This document shows positions 1-7,238 of a stretch of 64,000 nucleotides of DNA, piece by piece. The number at the start of each line of letters is the position of its first letter. The stretch's first letter is position 1. The stretch comes from Mycobacterium sp. D16Q14 (GTDB taxonomy: Bacteria; Actinomycetota; Actinomycetes; Mycobacteriales; Mycobacteriaceae). The notes beneath the pieces were generated by a model. It searched no databases. It was not told the DNA's origin and saw only the letters and a program-made list of their open reading frames with translations. The stretch is taken from the NCBI GenBank assembly GCA_002013415.1, contig MAEX01000021.1:37397-101396 (forward strand), in the 5' to 3' direction. A program made the translations under genes and the position numbers.

Positions 1-657
1 AAGGTTGCCATCGGAGGCGCCGGCGCCGTCGGACGTTCCATCGCACGCGAGCTCATCGAAAGCCGGCACGAAGTCACCCTGCTGGAGCGCAATCCCGATC
101 ACATCGATCCGGAGGCCGTACCCGAGGCACATTGGCGGCTTGGGGACGCCTGCGAGATCAGCCTGTTGGAAGCCGAGGAACTGCACACCTTCGACGTGGT
201 GATCGCGGCGACCGGTGATGACAAGGCCAATCTGGTGCTGAGCTTGCTTGCCAAGACCGAGTTCGCCGTGGCGCGTGTCGTGGCCCGGGTGAACGATCCG
301 CGCAACGAGTGGCTGTTCGACGATGCCTGGGGCATCGATGTCGCGGTGTCGACACCGCGCATGCTGGCATCCCTCGTCGAGGAGGCTGTCGCCGTAGGTG
401 ACGTGGTGCGACTCATGGAGTTCCGGCGTGGTCAGGCCAACCTGGTGGAGATCACGCTTCCCGACGACACCCCCTGGGGCGGCAAGCCAGTACGGAAGCT
501 CGATCTCCCCCGCGACGCGGTGCTGGTGGCGATTCTGCGCGGATCGCGGGTTATCCCGGTACAGCCCGATGAGCCTCTCGAAGGCGGCGACGAGCTGATC
601 TTGGTGGCCACCGCCGATATCGAGGACGAGCTGCACCGCGCAGTACTGCCGCAGTAG
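1..657 (+). CDS. ceoC: TrkA-type potassium uptake regulatory protein CeoC (start codon just outside window)
   Basis: Cytoplasmic NAD-binding regulatory subunit (KTN/RCK plus TrkA-C domains) of a Trk-type K+ uptake system. The frame is open from base 1 and begins KVAIGGAGAVGRSI, a Rossmann dinucleotide-binding loop that normally follows the initial Met directly, so probably only the start codon is missing. Later landmarks are VVIAATGDDKANL and ARVNDPRNEWLF in the KTN domain, and a C-terminal TrkA-C region ending EPLEGGDELILVA. In mycobacteria ceoC follows ceoB, which would lie left of the window. Stop is TAG at 655-657. The pathway role comes from family knowledge; no transporter subunit is visible here. 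Confidence 0.9.
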   Translation, partial: KVAIGGAGAVGRSIARELIESRHEVTLLERNPDHIDPEAVPEAHWRLGDACEISLLEAEELHTFDVVIAATGDDKANLVLSLLAKTEFAVARVVARVNDPRNEWLFDDAWGIDVAVSTPRMLASLVEEAVAVGDVVRLMEFRRGQANLVEITLPDDTPWGGKPVRKLDLPRDAVLVAILRGSRVIPVQPDEPLEGGDELILVATADIEDELHRAVLPQ

Positions 658-664
658 TCGCCGA

Positions 665-1411
665 CTAGCTGCTCGCCGGGGATTCCTCGGCCGCATTGTC
701 GGTGTGGCGGCGCACATAGCGAATCACCAGCAGGGTGACCAACGCGCCGACGGCGGTCAACGGCCAGCCCATCGCAATCTTCGTGCCACCCAGCCAGGCC
801 GTGTTGCCCGCGACGTATAGCCACTGCTGCACGACAAATCTGGTGGCGAACAACGCTATCCAGGCCACCGTCGCGATATCGAAGGCCGTCAGGATGCGCC
901 GGTCACCGCGCCACGACATGTCGCCGCCGGTGGCCCAGCTGTACGCGTAACCCACGATCGGGCGACGGATGATCACCGATACCAAAAACACCGTGCCCCA
1001 GAAGAAGTTGGCCCAGATCCCAATGAGGAAGTAGCCCTTGGCCTCTCCCAGCAGGTAGGCGATCAGCGCGCTGATGCCGACGCTGATGAATCCCGACACG
1101 GCCGGCTGCAGCGATTCACGCCGCACCAAGCGCCAGACCAACACCAGGGTCGCGGCCACCAGGGCAGCGACAATCGCCGGCATCAACGAGGAGATGCTGA
1201 CCGCGACAACGAAAACGATCACCGGGACCGACGAATAGACGATTCCCTGCCATCCCCCAGCCTGATGCCACATCTCGTGCAGCGGAGAACTTCCCGGCTC
1301 CTCGGGCTTGGTCCCGGGCACGCTGAACTTCAGCTGCGGGCCCTCCGTGGTATCCGAGCCGACATGCGCGCCGCCCGAGCCGTCCGGCTCGTACGATGGG
1401 GTCTCTGGCAC
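665..1411 (-). CDS. DUF3159 multi-pass membrane protein
   Basis: Conserved actinobacterial inner-membrane protein of unknown function (Rv2693c type), 248 residues. It has a hydrophilic, Gly/Pro-rich N-terminus of about 50 residues and then five or six hydrophobic segments, for example VPVIVFVVAVSISSLMPAIV near residue 65 and FLIGIWANFFWGTVFLV near 130. The start is GTG at 1411, directly abutting the stop of the upstream OB-fold gene, so the two are probably cotranscribed. The family is often found beside OB-fold and Trk genes in mycobacteria. No catalytic motif is seen and the function is unknown. Confidence 0.85.
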   Translation of the reverse strand: MPETPSYEPDGSGGAHVGSDTTEGPQLKFSVPGTKPEEPGSSPLHEMWHQAGGWQGIVYSSVPVIVFVVAVSISSLMPAIVAALVAATLVLVWRLVRRESLQPAVSGFISVGISALIAYLLGEAKGYFLIGIWANFFWGTVFLVSVIIRRPIVGYAYSWATGGDMSWRGDRRILTAFDIATVAWIALFATRFVVQQWLYVAGNTAWLGGTKIAMGWPLTAVGALVTLLVIRYVRRHTDNAAEESPASS

Positions 1412-1783
1412 TTAGCGCTGAATCTCGTAGTACGGGTTGTGAATCACCTTGCCGCCGTTCTCAAGCTTGCCGAGTCGACCGCGCACCAGAAGGGTGCGGC
1501 CCGATTCGATACCGGGGATTCGGCGCTGACCCAGCCAGACCAACATCACCGTGTCGGTGCCATCGAACAGCTCGGCCTTCACGCCTGCCACGCAACCCTT
1601 GGAATTGGTCTCGACGGTGCGCAACGTTCCGCACATGGTGACCTCTTGGCCGCGCTGACAATCGATGACGCGCTGAGCACCGGTGGCGGCGGCGTCGTCA
1701 CCGATCTTCTCGGCGTCTACTTGCTCCAGGTCCTCTGTCAGCCGACGAGTCAGTCGACGCAGATAACCGCCTGTGGTAGCCAC
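1412..1783 (-). CDS. OB-fold nucleic-acid-binding domain protein
   Basis: Small soluble protein of 123 residues with a single OB-fold (Rv2694c type). A longer open frame extends upstream to 1996, but its first 71 codons are unlike the family and overlap the divergent promoter region. GTG at 1783 gives VATTGGYLRRLTRRLTED, the usual family N-terminus, with an AGGACGAG ribosome site just before it. The core holds QEVTMCGTLRTVE, DTVMLVWLGQRRIPGI and GRTLLVRGRL, the alternating strand pattern of an OB barrel. It is translated immediately ahead of the DUF3159 membrane gene. The ligand is not known; single-stranded nucleic acid is a guess from the fold. Confidence 0.85.
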   Translation of the reverse strand: MATTGGYLRRLTRRLTEDLEQVDAEKIGDDAAATGAQRVIDCQRGQEVTMCGTLRTVETNSKGCVAGVKAELFDGTDTVMLVWLGQRRIPGIESGRTLLVRGRLGKLENGGKVIHNPYYEIQR

Positions 1784-1939
1784 TTCTCGTCCTGGCCTCT
1801 CAACATGCCCGATCGTGTGATCGCTCGTGGAGTCACTTGGCGCAAGCGGCTCATCGGTGCAACCGCCACGGTAGACCTTTGCACGCCCCGATGCCAGGCG
1901 GCCCCCGGGGTGTTCCGCACACCGGGCAAGATCAGGTGC

Positions 1940-2671
1940 GTGACACCCATCAACGGTCGTGCCGCGAGCGGCCCATCCCCCGAACTTGATGGCCACACGG
2001 CTGTTCTCATGCCCGGCACCGGCTCTGATGACGACTACATCATGCGGGCCTTCGGCCCCGCCCTCAGCAGCGCAGGGGCCACCCTGGTCGCGGTATGTCC
2101 AGAACCGAATGACCTGGTCAACGGCTACTTACGGGCACTCGACCGAGCCGCTCGAGGTGGCCCGATCGTCGTGGGCGGGATGTCTATCGGCACCGCCGTG
2201 GCCCTGACGTGGGCCCTGCGGAATCCCGGGGCGACGGTTGCGGTGCTGGCAGCGATGCCCGCGTGGACCGGAAAGCCGGAGAACTCACCGGCCTCGGTAT
2301 CCGCGCGGATCACCGCGGAATCGCTGCGCGCCGACGGGTTGGCAGCGGTCACCGCCGCGATGCAGGCCAGCAGCCCCGCCTGGCTTGGAGCAGAGCTCAC
2401 CCGCTCGTGGGCCGCTCAGTGGCCTGGTCTGCCCAGCGCCATGCAGGAAGTGTCGGGCTTTGTGAACCCGACGGCCGACGATATCCGCGGATTGACCGTG
2501 CCGTTGGCGGTGGCGGCGGCCACCGATGATCCGATACATCCGCTGGCAGTCGCCCAGGACTGGGCGTCCTGGGCACCGCGCGCGGCACTGCGCACGTTCA
2601 CCCTCGATCAGCTGGGCGCCGACCCGTCCTGTCTGGGCCGGGCGTGTGTCGGTGCGCTGAGCGACATCTGA
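1940..2671 (+). CDS. Alpha/beta-hydrolase-like conserved protein
   Basis: Predicted alpha/beta-hydrolase-fold protein of 243 residues (Rv2695 type). It carries VLMPGTGSDDDYIMRAFGPAL near the N-terminus and the nucleophile-elbow-like GGMSIGTAVALTWAL near residue 80, where the GxSxG serine is preserved. A late segment AAATDDPIHPLAVAQDW resembles the acidic-residue loop. The frame is open much further upstream, but that part overlaps the divergent OB-fold gene, so GTG at 1940 is preferred. The ribosome site there is weak (ATCAGG), which makes the exact start uncertain. Substrate unknown. It ends two bases before the stop of the convergent sigma-factor gene. Confidence 0.75.
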   Translation: MTPINGRAASGPSPELDGHTAVLMPGTGSDDDYIMRAFGPALSSAGATLVAVCPEPNDLVNGYLRALDRAARGGPIVVGGMSIGTAVALTWALRNPGATVAVLAAMPAWTGKPENSPASVSARITAESLRADGLAAVTAAMQASSPAWLGAELTRSWAAQWPGLPSAMQEVSGFVNPTADDIRGLTVPLAVAAATDDPIHPLAVAQDWASWAPRAALRTFTLDQLGADPSCLGRACVGALSDI

Positions 2672-2672
2672 G

Positions 2673-3551
2673 TCACAGACCGCGGGCCGCGGGGTCTGCG
2701 GTGGCCTCGATCGTGAGCACCAGGCCCTCGCGCACCGTCAGGGTGACCACTGCGAACAGCCTGCGCTGCGTGAAGGCCAGCAGCACCGGTTGCCCGAACG
2801 GCCCACCGACCAGCGTGGCGCCGTGACCGAGATAGACCAGCAGGTTGGTCGCGACATCGGTGCGCCCGCGATTGACCTGTGGTGGGGGCGCCGGGTCTGC
2901 GATGACGGTGCCGACTCCCCAGACGCTGGGATCCAGAACCGCCATCAATCCGGTCAGATCACCGTTAGCGCACGCGGTGACGAACTTTTCGATTAGCTTC
3001 TGGTGCTCGGCACCGGTGACGTCAGCGGTGCGCGGCGCGGACTGCTGGAATCTGGTGCGCGCACGCCGGGCGAGCTGTCGGCACGTGCCCACCGGACGGC
3101 CCACTGTCGACGCGATCTCCTCGAACGGGACTCCGAACACGTCATGCAAGACGAACGCGACCCGCTCGCCGGGCCTCAATGTGCGCAACACCTCGAGCAG
3201 GGCGCCACGCACCTCGTCGTCCAGAGTGACTCTGTCCGCGGGGTCAGCACTCCCGGAAATATGCAGCGGTGCACCGGATTCCACGGCCGATGCGACGCCG
3301 GTCTGCTCGCGGCGCGTCCGCGCCGAACGCAGCTGGTCCAGGCACAACCGGCCGGTCACCACCGACAACCAGGCACGCGGCTCGTCGATCTCCGTCTCAT
3401 CGGCGCGCGCCAGCCGTACGAACGCCTCCTGGGCGCAGTCCTCGGCATCCCCGATGTCGCCGAGCATGTGATACGCCAGATTGACCAGGTACGGGTAGTG
3501 CTCACGCCAGGCCACTGCCACCAGCGCGTCGTGCGTCGACGAGGAACTCAT
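2673..3551 (-). CDS. ECF sigma factor of the SigI family with C-terminal SnoaL-like domain
   Basis: RNA polymerase sigma factor of 292 residues. Region 2 is at about residues 14-85 (YPYLVNLAYHMLGDIGDAED, then PRAWLSVVTGRLCLDQL) and region 4 at about 110-170 (DPADRVTLDDEVRGALLEVL and FGVPFEEIASTVGRP). A SnoaL/NTF2-like extension of about 110 residues follows, from EHQKLIEKFVTACANGDL. The DPADRVTLDDEVR block and overall length match M. tuberculosis SigI as I recall it. No anti-sigma gene is adjacent; in such ECF groups the C-terminal extension usually replaces one. The gene is divergent from an NmrA-like reductase, and a symmetric GGTAAC-N17-CGTC promoter pair lies between them, implying autoregulation. 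The transcript would be nearly leaderless. Confidence 0.88.
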   Translation of the reverse strand: MSSSSTHDALVAVAWREHYPYLVNLAYHMLGDIGDAEDCAQEAFVRLARADETEIDEPRAWLSVVTGRLCLDQLRSARTRREQTGVASAVESGAPLHISGSADPADRVTLDDEVRGALLEVLRTLRPGERVAFVLHDVFGVPFEEIASTVGRPVGTCRQLARRARTRFQQSAPRTADVTGAEHQKLIEKFVTACANGDLTGLMAVLDPSVWGVGTVIADPAPPPQVNRGRTDVATNLLVYLGHGATLVGGPFGQPVLLAFTQRRLFAVVTLTVREGLVLTIEATADPAARGL

Positions 3552-3559
3552 GTCACTCC

Positions 3560-3586
3560 GACGATTCCGCGGCCCGGAAAGTTACC
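3560..3586 (-). promoter_or_regulatory. ECF-type promoter for the SigI-like gene
   Basis: On the minus strand, GGTAAC (3586-3581) is followed after exactly 17 bases by CGTC (3563-3560). The ATG at 3551 lies 9 bases past the CGTC, so the transcript would start at or next to the start codon. The layout fits the GGAAC/CGTC architecture of ECF promoters. The assignment to this sigma factor is inferred. Confidence 0.6.
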
Positions 3587-3604
3587 GCCCGCGCCGGTAA
3601 CTTT
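3578..3604. repeat. Perfect 10-bp inverted repeat joining two divergent -35 elements
   Basis: AAAGTTACCG (3578-3587) and CGGTAACTTT (3595-3604) are perfect inverted copies separated by 7 bases. Each arm contains one GGTAAC -35 element facing outward, so the two divergent promoters are mirror images. Confidence 0.85.
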
Positions 3605-3622
3605 TCGCGCCCGCGCCCCGTC
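3596..3622 (+). promoter_or_regulatory. ECF-type promoter for the NmrA-like gene
   Basis: GGTAAC (3596-3601), 17 bases, then CGTC (3619-3622). The distances are identical to the minus-strand promoter. A GTG at 3631, 9 bases past CGTC and in frame with the downstream gene, mirrors the position of the sigma-factor ATG; the better family start is 3682. Confidence 0.6.
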
Positions 3623-3681
3623 GTACTCATGTGGCCGAAACATGGAAAGCCATCCGAACCTCCCGAATTGGAGTACCCGAC

Positions 3682-4542
3682 ATGACAATTCTCGTCACCG
3701 GCGCAACAGGCAATGTGGGGCGCCCGCTTGTGGATCTACTCATCGCCGCGGGCGCCGACGTACGCGTGGTCACCCGCCACCTTGAGCACGCGAATTTCTC
3801 GCCTCAGGTGAAGACCGTCGAGACGGCCCGAGCCGGCCTGCGCGGCGCCACCGCCGTCTTCCTGAATTCCCGGGCACTCGGCGAAGATCTCACCGACTTT
3901 GTGAATCACGCTGTCCACGAAGGGGTTACCCGCCTGGTCGCACTCTCGGCGATCAACTGCGACGATGACTTCTCCCGGCAACCATCGCGGTTCCGCGGTG
4001 ATCGAAACAAGGAGGTCGAACGCTGCGCCGTCGATTCCGGGGTGGAATGGGTAAGCCTGCGTCCGACCGTCTTCGCGTCCAATTTTCTCGGGATGTGGGC
4101 GGGCCAACTCAAGGCCGGCGATGCGGTCCGCGGACCTCACGCGGGCGCCTCCGCCGCCCCGATCGCGGACCGCGACATCTCCGGGGTCGCGGCGCATGCC
4201 CTCCTCACGGACGACCTCGTCGGTCATCGCATCCCGTTGACCGGTCCGCAGGCGTTCACCAACGCTGACCTGGTCACGGTGCTCGGGGATGTTCTGCGCC
4301 GGCCGTTGCAATACCTGCAGGTTTCCGACGATCTCGTCCGTCAGCACTTCGCCGGACTGGGGTTTCCGGCGGGATTCGCCGACGCGTACCTGGCCATGCA
4401 GGCGGCCACGGTGACCACGCCTGCGGTTGTCACGCACGAGGTGGACCGGATACTCGGGCGTCCCGCGGAGACCTTCGCGGCCTGGGCTCATAGATTCCGG
4501 GCCGAATTCGCACGCGCCGAGTTCGCACCGCAGAAGGGATGA
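3682..4542 (+). CDS. NmrA-like NAD(P)-binding oxidoreductase/epimerase
   Basis: Atypical short-chain dehydrogenase of the NmrA/SDR type, 286 residues. It starts MTILVTGATGNVGRPLVDLL, the Rossmann GxxGxxG motif at residues 7-13. VTRLVALSAINCDDD and VEWVSLRPTVFASNFLGMW are the central substrate-side segments. ATG at 3682 has GGAG 8 bases upstream. An in-frame GTG at 3631 would add 17 residues if the mRNA is leaderless. The gene is divergent from a SigI-like ECF factor and shares its mirror promoter, so it is probably a direct target. ECF groups with SnoaL-like tails are known for linked oxidoreductase/epimerase genes. The next gene overlaps by 4 bases (ATGA). Substrate unknown. Confidence 0.85.
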   Translation: MTILVTGATGNVGRPLVDLLIAAGADVRVVTRHLEHANFSPQVKTVETARAGLRGATAVFLNSRALGEDLTDFVNHAVHEGVTRLVALSAINCDDDFSRQPSRFRGDRNKEVERCAVDSGVEWVSLRPTVFASNFLGMWAGQLKAGDAVRGPHAGASAAPIADRDISGVAAHALLTDDLVGHRIPLTGPQAFTNADLVTVLGDVLRRPLQYLQVSDDLVRQHFAGLGFPAGFADAYLAMQAATVTTPAVVTHEVDRILGRPAETFAAWAHRFRAEFARAEFAPQKG

Positions 4543-4985
4543 CGGCCATGACCAACACCCCACCGCGGTGGCTCACACCGATGAACAAGGTGGCGCGAGC
4601 ATGTCACCGCCTGGGCATACCCACCGGTCCGGCGATGGTGCTCACAGTGCCCGGCAGAAAGACCGGGCATCCCCGCCCCACGCCGATCACACCGTTCCAG
4701 ATGGACGGTCAGCTCTATGCCGTCGGCGGCTACCCGGGCGCGGATTGGCCACGCAACGCCGCCGCGGCCGGTTCCGGAACTCTCACCCGAGGAAACGGTG
4801 TCCAGCACGTCAGGATCGTCAGTCTGCCGCCCGAGACGGCGCGGCGCGCGCTGCGGGAATTCGCTCTGAAGGTTCCGGTGGGCGTGCGGTTCGCGAAAAG
4901 CGCCGGGCTGGTCCGCCACGGAACCCCAGATGAGTTCGAGGCCCTGGCTGGAACGCTGTCGGTGTTCCGGTTCGATCCCGACTAA
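4539..4985 (+). CDS. Deazaflavin (F420)-dependent nitroreductase-family protein
   Basis: Split beta-barrel protein of 148 residues of the DDN/DUF385 family, whose members bind F420 (or FMN) and reduce diverse organic substrates. The family signature VPGRKTGHPRPTPITPFQMDG is near residues 37-57 and YAVGGYPGADWPRNAAAA near 60-77; these lines form the cofactor pocket in known members. It overlaps the stop of the NmrA-like gene (ATGA at 4539), so the two oxidoreductases are translationally coupled and likely under the same ECF promoter. An internal ATG at 4548 is an alternative start. The physiological substrate is unknown. Confidence 0.85.
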   Translation: MTAMTNTPPRWLTPMNKVARACHRLGIPTGPAMVLTVPGRKTGHPRPTPITPFQMDGQLYAVGGYPGADWPRNAAAAGSGTLTRGNGVQHVRIVSLPPETARRALREFALKVPVGVRFAKSAGLVRHGTPDEFEALAGTLSVFRFDPD

Positions 4986-4996
4986 ACCCTCGCTGT

Positions 4997-5737
4997 CTAG
5001 CCGCCGGTGATCGTGGACCGAAGCTGCTGCATGGCTGATCCGGAGACGCTGCGGCGGGCCACGGGCGTCGGATCATCCTGCGGGGCAGGTTCCTGGGCGG
5101 CGGCCTCTGCTTCTGCCTGGGCCGTCGCCTGCGCCTGAGCCGCCTGCAACTGCTCGAGCATCGGTTCGGGCAGCGCGACCGGAAGTGGGGTGCGCACCGG
5201 GTACGGGCTGTCATCGCGGCGGACGACGGTATCAGCCACCGCGTCGCGCGCCTCCTGCGCCAGTGCGTCGAACGTTTCGGCGGGCCCCTGCAGCACGCAG
5301 CGGATCATCCATCGGTAGCCATCGACCCCGATGAAGCGCACCGCGCCTCCCTCGGCGACTCCGACGACCTCGCGGCCCCACGGTCCGTCAGCGATGGAGA
5401 CCTCCGCCGCTTCCTTGCGCAGCGATTCAGCCAGCTCGCCCGCGATCTCGCGCCACAGTCCTGCAGATTTCGGCGCGGCGTAGGCGGCTACCGAGTAGCG
5501 CCCGTTGGGTGTCAGAACGAAGACCGCACCGGGAGCACCGGAGGCGGTCAACTCAACCTGAATCTGTCCGGCCTCGGGCACCGGGATGAGTACCGAACCC
5601 AGGTCCAGGCGCCCGATTCCGGCGTCCTCCGGACTGTCGAAGTCCTCGACTTCGTATGGGCCGTCGAATGTTTCGCCTGACGCGCCGTCAGCATCGTCCA
5701 GGTCGTTCAGACCGCCACTTCGGTGCAATGCCATCAC
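4997..5737 (-). CDS. DUF3710 conserved protein
   Basis: Soluble protein of 246 residues (Rv2696c type), function unknown. The N-terminus is acidic; the core holds GSVLIPVPEAGQIQVEL, REIAGELAESLRKEAAE and EVVGVAEGGAVRFIGVDGYR. The C-terminus has an Ala/Gln/Glu-rich stretch of low complexity (about residues 195-220). The gene follows dut: its start (GTG 5737 or ATG 5734) overlaps the dut stop, so the pair is translationally coupled. The dut-DUF3710 order is conserved in mycobacteria. Nothing in the sequence gives a catalytic role. Confidence 0.88.
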   Translation of the reverse strand: MMALHRSGGLNDLDDADGASGETFDGPYEVEDFDSPEDAGIGRLDLGSVLIPVPEAGQIQVELTASGAPGAVFVLTPNGRYSVAAYAAPKSAGLWREIAGELAESLRKEAAEVSIADGPWGREVVGVAEGGAVRFIGVDGYRWMIRCVLQGPAETFDALAQEARDAVADTVVRRDDSPYPVRTPLPVALPEPMLEQLQAAQAQATAQAEAEAAAQEPAPQDDPTPVARRSVSGSAMQQLRSTITGG

Positions 5738-6204
5738 AAACTCGCATGTCCGCCGCTGGATCCGTGACCACCCACACCGCGGGTGGTCACGGCCAGACCG
5801 GCCTCGTCAAAAGAATCCACTTCAACCAGCTCGGGCAACTCAACCCGCTGAACCAACAACTGCGCGATCCGGTCGCCACGGGCGATGACGATCGGAGTCT
5901 CCGGGTCCAAGTTGATGAGACTGAGCTTCACCTCGCCACGATACCCGGCATCGATCGTGCCAGGGCTGTTGACGATCGAAAGGCCCACGCGCGCAGCCAG
6001 GCCCGAGCGCGGATGCACCAACCCGACCATCCCGGTCGGGACAGCCACGGCGATACCGGTACCCACTAAAGCCCGGCTCCCGGGCTCGAGCACGACGTCC
6101 TCGGCACTGTAGAGATCGACCCCCGCATCGTCGGCATGCGCACGGGACGGCAGGGGAAGCTCTCGATCGAGGCGAACGATCGCCAATCTCGTAGGTGTGG
6201 GCAC
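5734..6204 (-). CDS. dut: Deoxyuridine 5'-triphosphate nucleotidohydrolase
   Basis: Trimeric dUTPase that hydrolyses dUTP to dUMP and pyrophosphate, keeping uracil out of DNA and feeding thymidylate synthesis. All five motifs are visible in 156 residues: AGVDLYSAEDV (1), HPRSGLAARVGL (2), GTIDAGYRGEVKLSLINL (3), RGDRIAQLLVQRV (4) and the C-terminal RGVGGHGSSGGH (5). The frame is open to 6252, but GTG at 6204 gives VPTPTRLAIVRLD, matching the family length; the longer form would overlap the divergent DUF3093 gene. It is followed without a gap by the DUF3710 gene. Confidence 0.96.
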   Translation of the reverse strand: MPTPTRLAIVRLDRELPLPSRAHADDAGVDLYSAEDVVLEPGSRALVGTGIAVAVPTGMVGLVHPRSGLAARVGLSIVNSPGTIDAGYRGEVKLSLINLDPETPIVIARGDRIAQLLVQRVELPELVEVDSFDEAGLAVTTRGVGGHGSSGGHASL

Positions 6205-6216
6205 GATCGCCCAGAC

Positions 6217-6222
6217 TACCCT
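6217..6222 (+). promoter_or_regulatory. -10 element of a leaderless promoter (DUF3093 gene)
   Basis: TACCCT ends 7 bases before the GTG at 6230, the spacing that places transcription start on the start codon. Confidence 0.45.
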
Positions 6223-6229
6223 TGGCCGC

Positions 6230-6709
6230 GTGACGGACTCCCCCAACAACACGACCGATATCCGCTACGTGGAGCGGCTGTGGGTTCCGTGGTGGTGGAC
6301 CCTGCCCGGCTTTGGCGCGGCAACACTGCTCGGGCTGGAAATCAATCAGAGCATGCGCCAGCTGCCCAGCTGGGTGCCGTACCCGATCCTGTTCGCGATT
6401 GTCGCGGGAGTCTTGTTGTGGTTCAGCAGGATCCGCGTCGAGGTTGTCGCTGGACCGGACGGCAGCGCCGAGCTGCGCGCGGGATCGGCGCACCTGCCGG
6501 TCAGTGTGATCGCCAAGTCTGCGGCAATTCCCGCCACCGCGAAGAGCTCGGCGCTCGGCCGTCAGCTCGATCCGGCAGCCTTCGTCGTGCACCGGGCATG
6601 GATCGGCCCGCTGGTCTTGGTGGTACTCGACGACCCGGAAGATCCGACGCCGTACTGGCTGGTGAGCAGCCGTCACCCCGATCGGGTGCTGGCCGCCCTA
6701 CGGAGCTAG
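6230..6709 (+). CDS. DUF3093 membrane protein
   Basis: Conserved actinobacterial protein of 159 residues (Rv2698 type). It has two N-terminal membrane segments (WVPWWWTLPGFGAATLLGL and VPYPILFAIVAGVLLWF, about residues 18-65) and a cytoplasmic domain with LRAGSAHLPVSVIAKS and HRAWIGPLVLVVLDDPEDP. GTG at 6230 preceded by TACCCT suits a leaderless start; the longer frame from 6197 would run into dut. It is divergent from dut, with about 25 bases between the two start codons, so the two promoters interleave with the coding regions. Function unknown. Confidence 0.85.
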   Translation: MTDSPNNTTDIRYVERLWVPWWWTLPGFGAATLLGLEINQSMRQLPSWVPYPILFAIVAGVLLWFSRIRVEVVAGPDGSAELRAGSAHLPVSVIAKSAAIPATAKSSALGRQLDPAAFVVHRAWIGPLVLVVLDDPEDPTPYWLVSSRHPDRVLAALRS

Positions 6710-6740
6710 TACGCGGCTAGGCCGCGACTAGCTCCGACTC

Positions 6741-7043
6741 TCAGGCCGCGCAGTCGGTGCAGATCAGCTGGCCATTCTTCTCACTGGCCAGTCGGCTGCG
6801 GTGGTGCACCAGGAAGCAACTCGAACAGGTGAACTCGTCAGCCTGCTTCGGGATGACCCGGACCGAAAGTTCCTCGCCGGACAGGTCGGCACCTGGTAGC
6901 TCGAACGATTCGGCGGTTTCCGCCTCATCGACATCGACCACCGCCGACTGTGCTTCGTTACGACGAGCCTTGAGCTCCTCTAACGAGTCCTCTGACACAT
7001 CGTCGGCGTCTGATCGCCTCGGAGCGTCGTAGTCGGTAGCCAT
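6741..7043 (-). CDS. DUF4193 zinc-ribbon protein
   Basis: Small acidic protein of 100 residues (Rv2699c type). The N-terminal half is charged (SEDSLEELKARRNEAQ and many Asp/Glu). The C-terminal part carries a zinc ribbon: CSSC near residue 73 and CTDC near residue 96. The family is highly conserved in Actinobacteria and often highly expressed, but its role is not established; a nucleic-acid or RNA-polymerase-associated role is a guess from the fold. It is transcribed away from cei across a 193-base intergenic region that holds a CRP-like site. Confidence 0.88.
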   Translation of the reverse strand: MATDYDAPRRSDADDVSEDSLEELKARRNEAQSAVVDVDEAETAESFELPGADLSGEELSVRVIPKQADEFTCSSCFLVHHRSRLASEKNGQLICTDCAA

Positions 7044-7162
7044 GCGTCCATCCCCTTATCACCATCTCGTCTTCAAGCTTCTGCATTAGGCGCAGCAAGG
7101 CTTTGTACCAGGCTGAAACGGACACCACAAACTATTAGTGCCCAGATCCCGTCGGTTCTTTG

Positions 7163-7178
7163 TATGATTTACATCACA
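7163..7178. promoter_or_regulatory. CRP-like palindrome
   Basis: TATGA-N6-TCACA at 7163-7178 differs at one base from the TGTGA-N6-TCACA consensus bound by cAMP receptor proteins. It lies in the divergent region between the DUF4193 gene and cei, and could act on either. Confidence 0.35.
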
Positions 7179-7232
7179 CGGTAGTGGACACTCAGTCTAT
7201 TTCGCCGTCTGTCGCCCGGAAGTCAGCTGGCC

Positions 7233-7238
7233 TAGAGT
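7233..7238 (+). promoter_or_regulatory. Possible leaderless -10 element for cei
   Basis: TAGAGT ends 7 bases before the second in-frame GTG (7246). This favours 7246 over 7237 as the true start of cei. Confidence 0.4.

Noticed and set aside
1265..1939. Upstream extension of the hydrolase-like gene
   Set aside because: It overlaps the DUF3159 and OB-fold genes on the other strand and has no family resemblance.
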